Assembly: GCA_030340625.1 (NCBI GenBank)
Contig: JAOPHQ010000568.1
Coordinates: 525,001-589,000, forward strand
Source of the DNA: Merluccius polli
Lineage: Eukaryota; Chordata; Actinopteri; Gadiformes; Merlucciidae
Direction: 5' to 3'
DNA: 64,000 nucleotides
Both the position numbers and the translations under genes were made by a program. Shown here piece by piece: positions 11,427-22,368 of the stretch. Numbering within the stretch: position 1 is the first letter of the stretch; each line of letters starts with the position of its first letter. The notes beneath the pieces are model-generated. The model saw only the letters and a program-made list of their open reading frames with translations. It did no database searches and was not told the origin of the DNA.

Positions 11427-11429
<3 letters not shown>
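10742..11429. other. No recognisable feature
   Basis: Purine-rich around 11020-11130 (GAGAGGAGAGGAAAG). The antisense 123-codon frame at 11057-11428 shows no domain. Confidence 0.55.
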
Positions 11430-11510
<81 letters not shown>

Positions 11511-11547
11511 TGCGTGTGTGTGTGTGTGTGTGTGGGGGGGGGGGGGG
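11430..11547. repeat. (GT)n followed by poly-G
   Basis: About 52 GT units with one CGCGTGC interruption near 11507-11513, then a G run of about 14 at 11534-11547. It supports several meaningless Cys/Val frames. Confidence 0.95.
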
Positions 11548-11819
11548 TAAGTGCATGTGTGGGCTCGCCAGCGCCTGGAGGGGGGACATTAGAAAGTGAC
11601 TGGCAGATCTCATTTGGTGCTTAATTTCACAAGGGCGAGCTCTCATTCATGAGGCTCCGTTAGCCGCGGGCTAGCTAGCTAGCTCGCTAGATGTTCTATC
11701 TAGTTTTCTTCTTTTGCTTTTCTTTTCTTTTTTTGTACTTGGAGGATTTTCGGGCTTCGTTTAATAATGTCTAATGCCATATATGTAATGTATGTGATAG
11801 AATGATACTAATAACAATG

Positions 11820-12025
11820 TTGTGGTGTGAGAGAAATGAAATCATTTACACTGTTTCATGGACGTGTAAAAAAATGTAATGAGGTTTGACAAATACAGCC
11901 GTATGACAAAACAGCCATTCTCATTACAGTATTTTACAACTAGGCCGGTCATTTTAATAATGGCTCTTGCCTTTATCAAAATGAATGGCCTTTTAATTGC
12001 TTTTGTTTTTGTCTCAATAATATAG
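11820..12025. promoter_or_regulatory. Candidate conserved non-coding block
   Basis: Complex, repeat-free sequence rich in homeodomain-type TAAT/ATTA cores (for example GGTCATTTTAATAATGGC and CCTTTTAATTGC), lying 2 kb upstream of the signal-peptide exon. This texture is typical of vertebrate enhancers. The evidence is composition only, because no alignment could be run. Confidence 0.25.
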
Positions 12026-12086
12026 CCAAACCTTATTCATGTAATTTAGACTGAATGTATTTACGTTTGTGTGTGTGCGTAGGCGC

Positions 12087-12089
<3 letters not shown>

Positions 12090-12124
<35 letters not shown>
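12090..12124. repeat. (GT)n microsatellite
   Basis: Perfect run of about 17 units after a GCGTAGGCGCGC lead-in. Confidence 0.95.
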
Positions 12125-12126
<2 letters not shown>

Positions 12127-12320
12127 CTTCGTGTTTGAAAGTGACGGGAACTGCAGAGCTTTTCTCGAAGCCCCAATGGCACAGCAGAGCATTTGTTGAA
12201 CTTCAGAGAGTGAGTGCAGCGACATCAAAATACTTTTCCCTCGTAATACTAAACATTATTATCTCATAATAGTGTTTGCTTTGATGTTGATGTATAGTCG
12301 ATAATGTTTTACTAAGCCCT

Positions 12321-12400
12321 CTGTGTGTGTGTGTGTGTGTGTGTTTGTGTGCGTGCCTGCGTGCGTGTGTGTGTGCACAAGTATGTGCGCAAGTGCGTGT
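12321..12400. repeat. (GT)n with GC interruptions
   Basis: Pure GT to 12344, then GTGCGTGCCTGCG-type decay to about 12400. Confidence 0.9.
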
Positions 12401-12761
12401 GTAGTCGCATTATAGTGATAGTGTTCCCATATAGTGATATTCGTCCCCATTCGTATATTGTGATAAAAATATTGAAAGGTGTGAAAAAATAAAAGACAAA
12501 CAAACAGCCAACTACAGTGAAACACACACAGAAGTTATTACTGATACCAGGTGTGTCAAACATCAAACCATATATTTATATATATAATTTCACAAACATG
12601 CTGTGCTTTGCTTTGCGAGCCTAAGTAAGGTGTTTGATGTCCTGTGGGCAGAACACATGCAGCCCGGCAGGATTTGGACTGAATCCCACTTAAGCCTCCT
12701 CCACTGTCTTTCCTTTGTAGTACAGCAATGGCAAACAAGCAAACACCCCCCCTCCGCCCCT

Positions 12762-12798
<37 letters not shown>

Positions 12799-12836
12799 CA
12801 CGCACACACAAACACACACACACACACACGCACGCA

Positions 12837-12931
<95 letters not shown>

Positions 12932-12951
12932 GCACACACACACGTGTGCGT
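12762..12951. repeat. Long (CA)n with an internal (CGCA)n block
   Basis: About 190 bases. (CA)n flanks an internal CGCA/GCAC tetranucleotide block at about 12829-12856. Seven overlapping artefactual frames cross it. Confidence 0.95.
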
Positions 12952-13204
12952 GTCCAACATGTAATTTTTATCGCTATGGCAACGACTTCAGACACTGCCA
13001 ATATCAATTGTTGACACTGCCATTTGTTGTTGTTATAATGCTGAGGTCAAATGATATCAGTGCTGCACTGATTAATTCTATTATTATCAATCAATAGTAA
13101 TAATAATCAATTATTATGATCAATAATAACCTACCACCAATCCTCATTTCTTTGTGAAATAATAGTGCTCTTGTGTCACTCTTACCACCAATTATCATGA
13201 TATT
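12952..13204. other. AT-rich, (ATT)-like low-complexity patch
   Basis: The stretch 13060-13135 is built from ATTATTATCAATCAATA-type words. Nothing else is seen. Confidence 0.6.
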
Positions 13205-13455
13205 AATTTGTATAATTTGTAATTTGTCGTCGCTAGACTACACTTGTAAGCCCCAACTGGTATTAAATCTTGTTGAGTCTTTTCTCAAGGATTTATTTTA
13301 CTACTTGCCGCACTGAGGTCCTTTGGGTGGAATTTCTCCCCCCCTGACTGAAGACCTCATGTCATTTCCCTGTTTGTATGGGGCCTGTAAAGCCCTCTCA
13401 GAATGTGATTATAATTTAATTGAATGAATAAACTTTGCTCGATTAAACTTGAAGT
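13205..13455 (+). repeat. Fish LINE/SINE-like 3' segment
   Basis: Contains GGGCCTGTAAAGCCCTCT, then GTGATTATAATTTAATTG and AATAAACTTTGCTCG, ending in AAACTTGAAG. This parallels the 4170-4255 tail and known fish non-LTR 3' ends. The upstream boundary is uncertain. Confidence 0.5.
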
Positions 13456-14096
13456 GATGAAGGCCATGTCGTGATATCCGTTACAAGCATTCTAACCTGA
13501 ACAGAAAGAAGTTTATTGTTGATGTCTTTTTTATGTGACTTTGCTCTCCTTTTGCATGCAACTTGTTACTTGAATACTTGAATGCATGAATAAATATATA
13601 AACCTCAGTTGGGAAAGAATAGCTGTTATGTTAATGTTAAGGAACTAGCTGCATGCTGTCAAAACAACACAGACCCCTGCTTACATGATCAATAAATTCC
13701 CCTGTACGCTTGTTACACTGTAATTAACATTCAATGAAGACACAAAGAGTACTATATTACTATAGCTGGTTAGTTTCATCTCACTTGCAACATTTAGGTG
13801 TTTGATACAGAATGGTTAAGTGTAATGTAATGAGTAATGTTAGATGATTGAGTTTATGTATTGGGTTAAAGAGAGGTAGGTTTAGAGGCTTTGATCTAGG
13901 TAATGAGGATCTGGGGAAAAGCAAAGCATCATGGGAATTACCTCTGGGGGGACAGTCTGTATGGTTGCACCCAGACAAAAACAACATGAACAGTAAATAG
14001 AATAAATCAAATGCATTGGTTCCCGGATAGAAAACAAAGCTAAACAAAATAAACCTAATCAAACCAAATGTCTTCTCCGCCCTCTTCCCTGTCCAG
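13456..14096. other. Intron or upstream sequence before the signal-peptide exon
   Basis: Unique AT-rich DNA. A 93-codon antisense frame here has no domain. The last 26 bases form a polypyrimidine-rich acceptor ending in CCCTGTCCAG. Confidence 0.5.
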
Positions 14097-14253
14097 GTGG
14101 AAGCTGATGGGAAGCCTAGGTATTTGGGCTATGGCCGCTCTTCTGCTAGGGACCTCCGTGTGTCGGCTGTCTGAAGCCCACAGAACGGGCAAAGGCAGGA
14201 TGGAAACAGCCAGCACTTTACCAGCCGGCTCTCCCCGCCAGCCGCACGCCATG
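14097..14253 (+). CDS. First coding exon of a secreted or membrane protein (partial gene)
   Basis: I do not recognise the gene. A pyrimidine-rich acceptor (CTCTTCCCTGTCCAG) precedes 14097, and a consensus donor GTAAGT follows 14253. The proposed start is ATG at 14107, 10 nt into the exon; its +4 base is G but the -3 base is C, so the context is only moderate. It opens 49 codons ending in phase 0 with ATG at 14251-14253. The product begins MGSLGIWAMAALLLGTSVCR. Residues 4-19 form a hydrophobic core, and Ser-Glu-Ala at 22-24 fits a signal-peptidase site. A basic, Ser/Pro-rich stretch follows. The frame stays open upstream across the acceptor, so an earlier start in a preceding exon is possible. 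The next in-phase exon is 27377-27410. A chance frame cannot be excluded, but splice signals, hydrophobic core and matching phase together favour a real exon. Confidence 0.6.
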
Positions 14254-14692
14254 GTAAGTACACAGTACACGTCGTCGCCACGCATTATTCTGTAATATGT
14301 CACCGAAATGGATCCATGTCTGTGCAAATGTGAGGAACTCAGACAGGACAGTGAGGTGCTCTGGATGGGTGCTTGTCATACTGTGTCATATGAATGGTGT
14401 AGGATGTGTGTCATAGTATGTATGTCTTAGTATTTCATAGTTAGGGACACCATGGTTCTAGCGAATGATAGCAAAGACATACGAGTATAAGAGTGTTGTT
14501 TTTGTTTCCACTTATACAAACGATTTCAGTTCTTTAGCTACGTTGCAGAAACATTCAGTAGCAAATCAGTACATTTAGGTCAGGCAACCGTATTCATTGC
14601 CTCCATTAGTGCAAAATAGCAGCTTAAAGCCGACACTGTAATTAATTTCCGTATGCATATGCACAGGTGCATGCTAAGTTACAACACACAAC

Positions 14693-14713
14693 TCACACAC
14701 ACATACACACACG

Positions 14714-14808
<95 letters not shown>
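14693..14808. repeat. (CA)n microsatellite
   Basis: Two long pure runs separated by ATGCTC at about 14767-14772. Confidence 0.95.
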
Positions 14809-15537
14809 GCGTGAAGCTAATAGCATTCTTTGAGCTTGGTAAAACACCTTAAAAAGCCACTTCTGCTCAGTGTTCGTTATGAAGTATAATATTTGCATCC
14901 GGACAACATTTTTCTTGACTTTGCTAAGGAAACATGGGCAAACGGTTGCCTGGTTACCCTGCAGGCTGAGAAAACCTCCATGTGTCTCTTTCCCCCCCTT
15001 TCCTTTTGTGGTCACCTGACTGCTAAAATATCAGTCATGTGTGTGAGTTCTTTCTGCCACCGTCGTGAAATGTCTGTTTCAAATGTGTCATTCAGAAGGA
15101 GATAATGCCGTCCCACAATTCCTTGGGGCGGCAACATTTAAAGCAACGCACCATTCGGCCGTTCACAAAAACAAACGATCAACAGCGCAGAAATGTATGT
15201 ACAGTAGTAGATTTGTAGGCCTAACATGTTATGCTTATCTTGCATAAATGTAACAATTATTTTCATACAATCCAATACTCATTGGGATTCATGTCGATAA
15301 CTATGATGGACAGGAGGGTGAGCGTGAGCAACCATTGTCAATGTGACAACCATTTCGTTTCACTTTTGTGACTCGTAGCCTATATTCCTTTTCCTAAGTC
15401 CTTATGAATTGTCCTTCACATCCTTCCTTGATCTCATGACGTTTTCCATCGAAGTCAAGAAAAAAAGTGTTTTTTTAACTATTCGACTGGAGCGCACACC
15501 TGTCTCCCCCCTATCACTGCCAACACTGAACCAACCA
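14809..15537. other. No recognisable feature
   Basis: Unique intronic-type DNA. Frames at 14893-15247 lack domain or splice support. Confidence 0.55.
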
Positions 15538-15668
15538 TGCCCCTCTACACTAACCACACCCCACTAACCACACCCACCGACACTAACCACACCCCTCTAC
15601 ACTAACCACACCCCTCTACACTTACCACACCACACTAACCACGCTTTTCTACACTTACCATGCCCCTC
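15538..15668 (+). repeat. Minisatellite of ACTAACCACACCCCTCTAC-type units
   Basis: Six to seven imperfect units of about 16-20 bp, with CCCCTCTACACTAACCACA as the shared core. Terminal units have diverged. Confidence 0.8.
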
Positions 15669-15714
15669 TTCACTAAATCATCTCTTCGGTTGTCTCAGCT
15701 CCGCAGTCTTGTAG

Positions 15715-15926
15715 TAGCCTGGCTCCGCCCGCCAACGTACTTCTGCTCAATTTTCATTTCACTTCAGTACTAGGTCTGGCCGTGCTGTATGTTAGAACGA
15801 TTTCTTTTCCCTCAAATGTGCCTTCCAATCAGCGAACAGGAGGCGCGGCCTGAGAACAGTGACGTAGAGGTCGTGCGCGAATTTCAGTTATTGAGCAGAA
15901 GTACGGAGGCGGACGGAACCAGGCTA
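15715..15926. mobile_element. MITE with inverted repeats of about 35 bp
   Basis: Left end TAGCCTGGCTCCGCCCGCC, continuing to GTACTTCTGCTCAA. The right end carries the inverse, TTGAGCAGAAGTAC and then GGCGGACGGAACCAGGCTA. Ends lie at a TA, so a TA duplication is possible. Length is 212 bp. It includes the hairpin-forming arms plus unique middle sequence and has no coding capacity. The superfamily is not certain. Confidence 0.7.
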
Positions 15927-16129
15927 ATGCTAATGCTCACTGCATCTGCCATTTGTATACTGCGCGCAACGTGGTTTCTGGCGCATGAAGTACGTCACGA
16001 CCAAACGTTAGCGATTGGTTAAGGCAGATCCAGAGTGGCACTGGGCAGAGCCAATAGGTTTTAAACTTCAACAGCACCCGCCTTCAAGTGAGAAATCGTT
16101 TGTCTCTACAGCACTGCTAGACCATGAGT

Positions 16130-16470
16130 ATGAATGAAATGAGTATGAAGGTCTAGTTAGGACTAGACTAGTCTTGTAGGGTCTTGACCATGGTCTTAAA
16201 AGGTTCATCCTTCCATGTCTTGGCTCCCATAGGATGACTCGGCTAGCAGTCAGCTCGGAGTGTCTCACGCAGTGTCTGGCTAGCTGTAGTCACTTTGCTC
16301 CTATTTTTCTGGTGAGTTGGGGTAAGTCGCCGTAGAGGTGCTTATTTCACACATGCTGTGTCCGGGAAATGTTGAATGCCATCCACATCATGTACGTGTA
16401 GTAATCATAAAGGGATTTTGACATGACCTTGGAGAGGGTCCATGTCTCGCACCCATAGAGTGATATAGGC
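16130..16470 (-). pseudogene. Non-LTR retrotransposon C-terminal relic
   Basis: Read on the minus strand, 16462-16395 gives LYGCETWTLSKVMSKSLYDY, containing the YGCETWTL hallmark found after the reverse-transcriptase domain of many non-LTR elements. Further on, 16358-16170 gives LYGDLPQLTRKIGAK, a stop, then LQLARHCVRHSELTASRVIL and WEPRHGRMN, matching the well-known C-terminal RRLQLAGHCxRHPE-type tail. A stop codon and frame interruptions show it is dead. It probably continues at 17383-17441 beyond a hAT insertion. A 66-codon open piece (16068-16268) is part of it. Confidence 0.7.
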
Positions 16471-17382
16471 TAGGGCTGGGTATCGTTCAAAAATGTTCAA
16501 TACCGGTACCAGTATCTTGACTACGATACCGGTTCCTGAACAATATTTATTGTTATAGCAATTTTATCAAATCCATTTTAACAAAAATAAAATGACATTA
16601 TACGTGACATTATGGTACATCTTTAGTTTTATTTTTCAGTACAAGGAATGAAATGTAAAAGATACAATGAATCAGTGCAAATAGTTTTCAGTGCAAAACT
16701 GACAATTGCAACTTGCAAGTCAGTGTCTAATGCTCACTGCTGCACAACAACCATGTTCAAGTTGGCTGAGTTTTTATGTTTGCCAAATGTTAAAAACCTG
16801 TGATGGAAGAGGCGGAATCCGGGCGTGAAGATTTTTTGTAGGAGGCTCTGTAACGTTAGGCGGACTTGAATGCTGAGTGGAAGATGGCTGCAGTCCGTTC
16901 TTCTTGCAGTCGAACAAGGAGCAACTTTCTGCTCTTAAATTTTTTCCATGATGCACGTTCAAGTGCTTCATCAAATTTGTTGTTGCCGGTCTTGGCAACA
17001 ATGTCCTTTTTTCATATATTGCATCGCAGGCTACTGGCATCGAGCCTGATAAAATTGAGCCACACTTTCGATCTCTTCTTCGACATCTTTTACACCTATG
17101 CAACGCACACTGTAGTCAAGCCTCTCAATACAACAACACGCACACATGAGCACCGTCTCTGGGCGTAACATAGTGTTTTTCCTGCATGCCTCTACAACGC
17201 GTAACGTTAGATAGCCAATCACCAGCATTATTAAATCTTGGTACAAGCATGCTGCATGCTTATTTGCTCACTTAGGTATCGAAATTTGGTACCGAATGAC
17301 AAGGCATTTTTTGATACTCCGTAGTATCGAAGCAATTCGGTCTGTGCGCCATAAAAGTATCGAAGTTCGGGTACCGGATCCA
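16471..17382 (-). mobile_element. Decayed hAT element with a BED zinc-finger relic
   Basis: The left end TAGGGCTGGGTATCG, followed by repeated GGTACC/GATACC words, fits a hAT terminus. The right boundary is inferred where LINE-like coding resumes at about 17383 and is not sharply defined. No TSD was found. On the minus strand at about 17060-16940 a BED-type finger is visible: a KVWLNF-like start, a Cys-containing loop, then ATTNLMKHLNVHH with the terminal His pair. A stop and a frameshift between the Cys and His halves break it. The open 109-codon frame at 16774-17103 carries the His half. Confidence 0.6.
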
Positions 17383-17441
17383 CTTCTTGAGGCCCCGGGA
17401 GAGGTTTGAGGTCCAGATCTTCTTGGTGTCATTGAGCGCAA
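17383..17441 (-). pseudogene. LINE fragment, upstream half of the 16130-16470 relic
   Basis: On the minus strand one frame reads LNDTKKIWTSNLSRGLKKWI. The IWTS...LKxxI pattern normally lies about 10-20 residues before LYGCETWTL in this class of reverse transcriptase. Position and strand are right for the piece cut off by the hAT at 16471-17382. The frame used by the longer open frame here is a different one. Confidence 0.5.
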
Positions 17442-17442
17442 A

Positions 17443-17446
<4 letters not shown>

Positions 17447-17507
<61 letters not shown>
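17447..17507. repeat. (TA)n microsatellite
   Basis: About 30 perfect TA units. Confidence 0.95.
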
Positions 17508-17826
17508 TACAATTGAATGTGATACTGATTGTTTTCGTAGCCTGATTTTAATTCCTATATTACATCTGTAATAATCTACAGTGTACTTCATATCCGTTTG
17601 CTATGGGTTTGCTCAATGTGCGCTCAACATTCTAATTCAGGTGGCTGCTTTTGACTTAGCTATACATGGAATTAGCATGATTGGTTGTGCGGCTCGCTAT
17701 CACAACCCACAGACTAGTCTGAGCCTGGATCCTGGAAAACACCCTGATCCCTGCAGGAAACTTTAGCTTAGTTTGTTGGCACATGTTGTCCCCCCGAAAA
17801 ACGTGCAGTCAGTATATTGAACTATT

Positions 17827-17863
17827 CCCCCCCACCCCCCCCCCCCCCCCCCCCAAAAAAAAA
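17827..17863. repeat. Poly-C then poly-A tract
   Basis: C run with one A interruption (17827-17854) followed by nine A. A second C run lies at 18047-18061. Confidence 0.9.
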
Positions 17864-17868
17864 TTAAA

Positions 17869-20215
17869 ACCCTTTATTGTTTTTTTTGTGCACAGGCACA
17901 TCAGCACAGACAAGCCCCGCAGTGGTCCCGATAGTTTTAATAAATTAAGCATGCCCACCTCCTGCTCTGTGCTGGGGTCTGTCTCACCGCCGGCTCTGCC
18001 AACTTGGCAAGCTGCTGTGGAATGTCATCTTGCCCCTGTGGTTCTGCCCCCCCCCCCCCCCACACCCCACAAATCCCCCGATGCAAAAACAAATTCCTAA
18101 TCCTTCATCTTCCCCTCTGCCAGAATAGGAAACTAAAGAGCTGTCGATTTGGCACCAGAGTTTAAAGCCAACCCTCGGGTGAATTTGGATGGCATAATTA
18201 TGCAGGATGAATTCAGGAAAAAAAGTCTTTGGAAGTGAATGGGCACTATCAATATATATTTGTTACCTGTTCTTCTGTGCCTAATTCCATTCTGAAACAA
18301 TGGTGTTTACTCTGGAACATGGGAACGTGCATCAGAGGGATGGAAGGAGGGTAAAAACACTCAAAACTGTTCAAATTCATGTTTGGGGGGAATTCATTAC
18401 AGCGGGAGGGGGAGTGAAAATACTGTAAAACTGTTATGTCATATTTCTAATATTCATATTCCTAGTATTAGTATTTCAACCGCCACTTACCTTTGTGTTG
18501 ATATATAATTGGGCATCTAGGGTGATAGCAGGGCAAAGGCCAGGTCATGCAGTGATGAATGTCTGGTGTAGTCATAGCCCATGGGGGCAGATAGAGGGAT
18601 GTCGGTACGCTGGGGACAACTGGTGCATACACACTGGAAGAATACCGTAAGGCATTAACTTTGAATGAGAGCATGGATGAACTTCAAATACATCACCAGC
18701 AATGTTTCTTTGAATTATGTTTATTTTAATTTTATTTTTAGTAGATATTTAATAAATAATGTAAAAGTGTGCTTAATGAACCTGTAAGAAAATAGTGTGC
18801 TTAATGAACCTGTAAGAACTAGCATTTAAAAAAAAACATGCCTATTTATCCGTTTTAGTACCTTGCTATCTCAGGTTTATCCATTTAGAGTCTCTACAAG
18901 TTTCCCATGGTTCACTTGCCCAACAGTCAAGTTAGAAAACACCTGCCAGCATTATCTCTATCATAATTACAACACTTGGAATCCATTTATTGAAAGCAAT
19001 TTCCAAGAACACCCATTCCAAAAACATAATCGCAGAGCAGAGTGCATCTTTAAAACAAAAAATAGAAGAAACGTGACTGCCATGACACTTAAAGATAAAA
19101 AAATAAGTTCTGATCTGTAATAAGAAATGTATCCCTCTGTACTTAAGAATATAAATGGTTGTGCACAGGAGGTGGATGGAAGGAGCTGGTTGGTTAGTGA
19201 TGGGAGAAAGGAGCATTAGAAATTAGAAACACATTTAGCTTTTCTTGGGGGGCCAAGATGAAGCAGGTGTTTGGCATTTTCTGTAAACAGAAGAATGAAT
19301 ACAGTTTTGTTTTGTTGGGATGGTTGGTGGTGGTGGTGGAGGGGTCACATATCTTGTCTCATACTCCAAGGTGACTAAAATAAATAGATGTTTTTTTGCT
19401 TTCTGTTTACCCTACCTAGACCCCACAATATTGGAGTGCATCTTGTTTGAAGTGTACTGCAGGGAGAAGTTCAGTACAGTACATGCCCTGGGTTGTACAG
19501 TACAATACAATGCAGTGATAAATATGTCCATATATAGCATTAAAAAATAAGCCTTTTTAATATGCACTGCAAAGCAATAACATCAGTAATAAACCCCCAA
19601 TAAAAACAAATAATGCAAATTAAATGTTTCTTCAACTTACCTCTGGATTGCACTAACCCAATTTTATTCAACCAATAGCAAGCAATTCAATTAAATGTTT
19701 TGGGATAATGTTCAGAGGCTGTTTGCAAACAGGCATCCTCACTTGCCCTGCTGTGCTCTGCTTTAATGTGCTTATCATAGCCCTACATACCAGGTATGTT
19801 GCCATATGATAAGGACGTTAATAAGTGGGTCCCTTGTGTACAAATTGCTGAGTTAATGAGAAACCGCTATTGGCTCAGCACAGTGGTCCATGTACTTTGT
19901 GTTCCTTTTGCATTCGGGTTCTTCCTGGCCCCCGGGGCCACAGGCTGGGGCCCCTGTGTGACCGCTCCAGTCGACCTCCCCAACCTCCCCCTCCCCTCAC
20001 TGACCTTGGCTGCTCCTCTTTGTCAGATGAAGAGTAGCTGATACAGCCTGCACTCTGCTGTGTTCTGTCCCTATTGTCCTGAGACCACAGTGCATTGCTC
20101 ATTATTTGCTTGGGTTTACCGCACTCATTAAATGTTCTTCATTAGATTTCTACAAGGTTGGTCTGTATTGTATACAAATAGATGAGCTATTGTTGAGGTA
20201 ATGAATTTGAAATAA
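17869..20215. other. Mostly unique intronic DNA
   Basis: Contains the 18047-18061 C run and a short tandem duplication at about 18764-18820, where AGTGTGCTTAATGAACCTGT occurs twice. No coding feature is supported. The sequence 18130-18260 is repeat-free and TAAT-containing but nothing specific can be claimed. Confidence 0.5.
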
Positions 20216-20258
20216 ACACACACGCAGGCACACAAACACACACACACACACACACACA
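20216..20258. repeat. (CA)n microsatellite
   Basis: CA tract with GGCA and AAAC interruptions at the left. Confidence 0.9.
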
Positions 20259-21204
20259 TGCAAATGATCTTGGTGGTGCATTTATTGTTATTAAAAAGGA
20301 TGCAATAAAAACAGATTACCCCCCTCCCTGCCAAACACACACACCACACAACATCCTTATCAGAGTGAGAGGGGGGGAAAGCCTCTCGCTCTTTGTCAAT
20401 TAGGGACGTACACCCAAATTGCTCTAGCGGAGCTGTCAGATCACGACCCGGGGACTATTTTGCTGCATAAATGGAATTCAGGGACAAAGAAAGGAGAGAG
20501 AGAGAGGTGCATACATGCATATGCATGTGCATGCAGAATGCTAACACAGCAGCTAGCACAGAAGTGGGGGAGGACTGGGGGGGGTATGTGAGGGGTGTTT
20601 GGGGGGAATTTGCTCAGGCGGACGGTTAGATGCACAGCGGGGGTTCCAATTTTCCTGCTGTTTAAACGGCACTCAGTAAAGGAAAGCGGTCCTGGCTTTG
20701 TACCGCGTGGGCGGCAGGAGTGATGGTGGATTCCCTCTCTCAGCTGTGGGCGTCAAAACGCCATCGGTATCGTGTTCATAGACACAGTGATCCAAGACCT
20801 GTTATCTGGTGATGACCTGTAAAGCTGGAACTGTACGTTGCATCCAACATTAACACAGAGATACATTCTGCGAATCATATCTAGATATATAGAATAAGGA
20901 ATATCAAGCACTTTAGCATATTGTTACTGCATATAGTTCAGGAAAAAACAACAACAACGACCACAAGCGCATAAATATATGTGCTTAATATGCATTTTTA
21001 TGCTTTTGAATAATAAATCATGTTGGAAGCAAATGTAACGGGTCCCAAGGCTAGTACCACACACAGTAACATATGATTTGGGTTCAATGCCTTTCAGTTC
21101 CCTGAAAAACACAGACGAAAGGTTAAAGGAATGAAGACACAAACCATACATTTCTCTTCCCAATTCTCCTCTTTTATTACAACATTTTGAAAACACATTA
21201 ATTA
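20259..21204. other. No recognisable feature
   Basis: Unique DNA with short G-rich patches near 20370 and 20570-20615. Confidence 0.5.
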
Positions 21205-21430
21205 TTCAAAACTTGGTAACACTTATAATAACTAAACACTTTGGAGCATTTACACCATATTAGTTAATAGAGAATTCATCATTAATAAAACATCAACAAT
21301 ACATTATTAAATCATTACTAACCTACTAACTAACACTATGTTAAGCATTGATATACACTGTTACAAATGATTTGTTTCTGATTTGTAGGTTAATTTATAA
21401 TAGTTAATTCATCATTAGCCTCCTCACATC
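21205..21430. repeat. Dispersed AT-rich repeat, related to 57650-57745
   Basis: Shares CATTACTAACCTACTAA, AAGCATTGATA and ACACTGTTACAAATGATTT with the 57.65-kb segment in the same order and orientation. The family is not assigned. Confidence 0.65.
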
Positions 21431-21552
21431 CTCAAGAGGAAACACACAACACAAGGTGGTACAGAAAATACAATGTTTATTGAACAGGTACAAAAACACC
21501 CATTACTGGCTAGTTTCATAAAACAGATTCTGGCTAAAGGTATTTGTAACTG

Positions 21553-21898
21553 ATCTGGGAACCCATCGGCTATCTGTCTGACGACGATGTTAGCATCTGG
21601 CAGATTACGGTGTAGCCAGCAGATAGCAGATTAGCAATTTAAGACCAGGAATACAAGACAAAACCGCTGTGCACCGTCAATGTCTTCGCAAGACAGCAAA
21701 AGACAGGAAAGTCTGGAAATAATCTGGTCGTAAACTTTGTCTCTCAACTCCAACTCCATTCTCGCATCTCAAGTGGCTAATCGGACTGTAATGACTGACG
21801 CACGGAAGAGGAGGTCGTTATCCGGATATCCGCTGGCTACAAAATGTAACCTGCCAGATGCTAACACCGTCGTCAGACAGATCCCCCCCCCCATCAGC
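21553..21898. mobile_element. MITE, CTGGGAACCCATCGGCT family, copy 1
   Basis: The left arm runs from CTGGGAACCCATCGGCTA to GTTAGCATCTGGCAG. The right arm is its inverse, starting CTGCCAGATGCTAACACCG. The extreme right end is overwritten by a poly-C run followed by ATCAG. The middle shares CTCAACTCCAACTCC, TAATCGGACTGTAA and CGCACGGAAGAGGA with copy 2 at 50362-50620. There is no coding capacity. Confidence 0.75.
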
Positions 21899-22294
21899 CT
21901 AGCTCTCTCTGTCAGTGGCGTGTCACGTGTGTAAAATAGGCCTTACATAATTCATAGGATGTGTCAGTTTATTTACAATAATAGCTTCTAGTGAGAGTAT
22001 GGTTTGGCAAGTATGGGCAACTGCTAGGCTAACTGGTCTGGCGGTTGATCTTTTTGCGGCTGATGTCACATTCTGAATGGATGTCTCCAGTGGTTTTTAG
22101 ATTTGTATTATTATTGTGTGGGATTAACCGAATGGTTTTGAATAAAGTGACACAAATGATGTGAACGCTTGGAGGAGAAGACCACTTATTTTTGTAATTT
22201 ATTTTTTAAAGATTAGATTGTTAATCAATCGATTAAAATAAAAAGTGTTGGGTCTTGGGATGATGTAGCGTGGCAGTGATAAGCTCCCTATATC

Positions 22295-22368
22295 GGGGGG
22301 GGGGGGGGGGGGGGGGGGGGAGAGAGAGAGAGAGAGAGACTGACTGAGACTGACTGACTGACTGACTG
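22295..22368. repeat. Poly-G(26), (AG)n, (ACTG)n compound tract
   Basis: A G run of about 26 at 22295-22320, then AG repeats to 22339, then ACTG/ACTGAG repeats to 22368. The G run could form G-quadruplex and is prone to assembly error. Confidence 0.9.

Noticed and set aside
12556..13097. Several long open frames (up to 164 codons) on both strands
   Set aside because: They are translations of the (CA)n tract (His-Thr, Cys-Val repeats) without splice sites, domains or normal composition.
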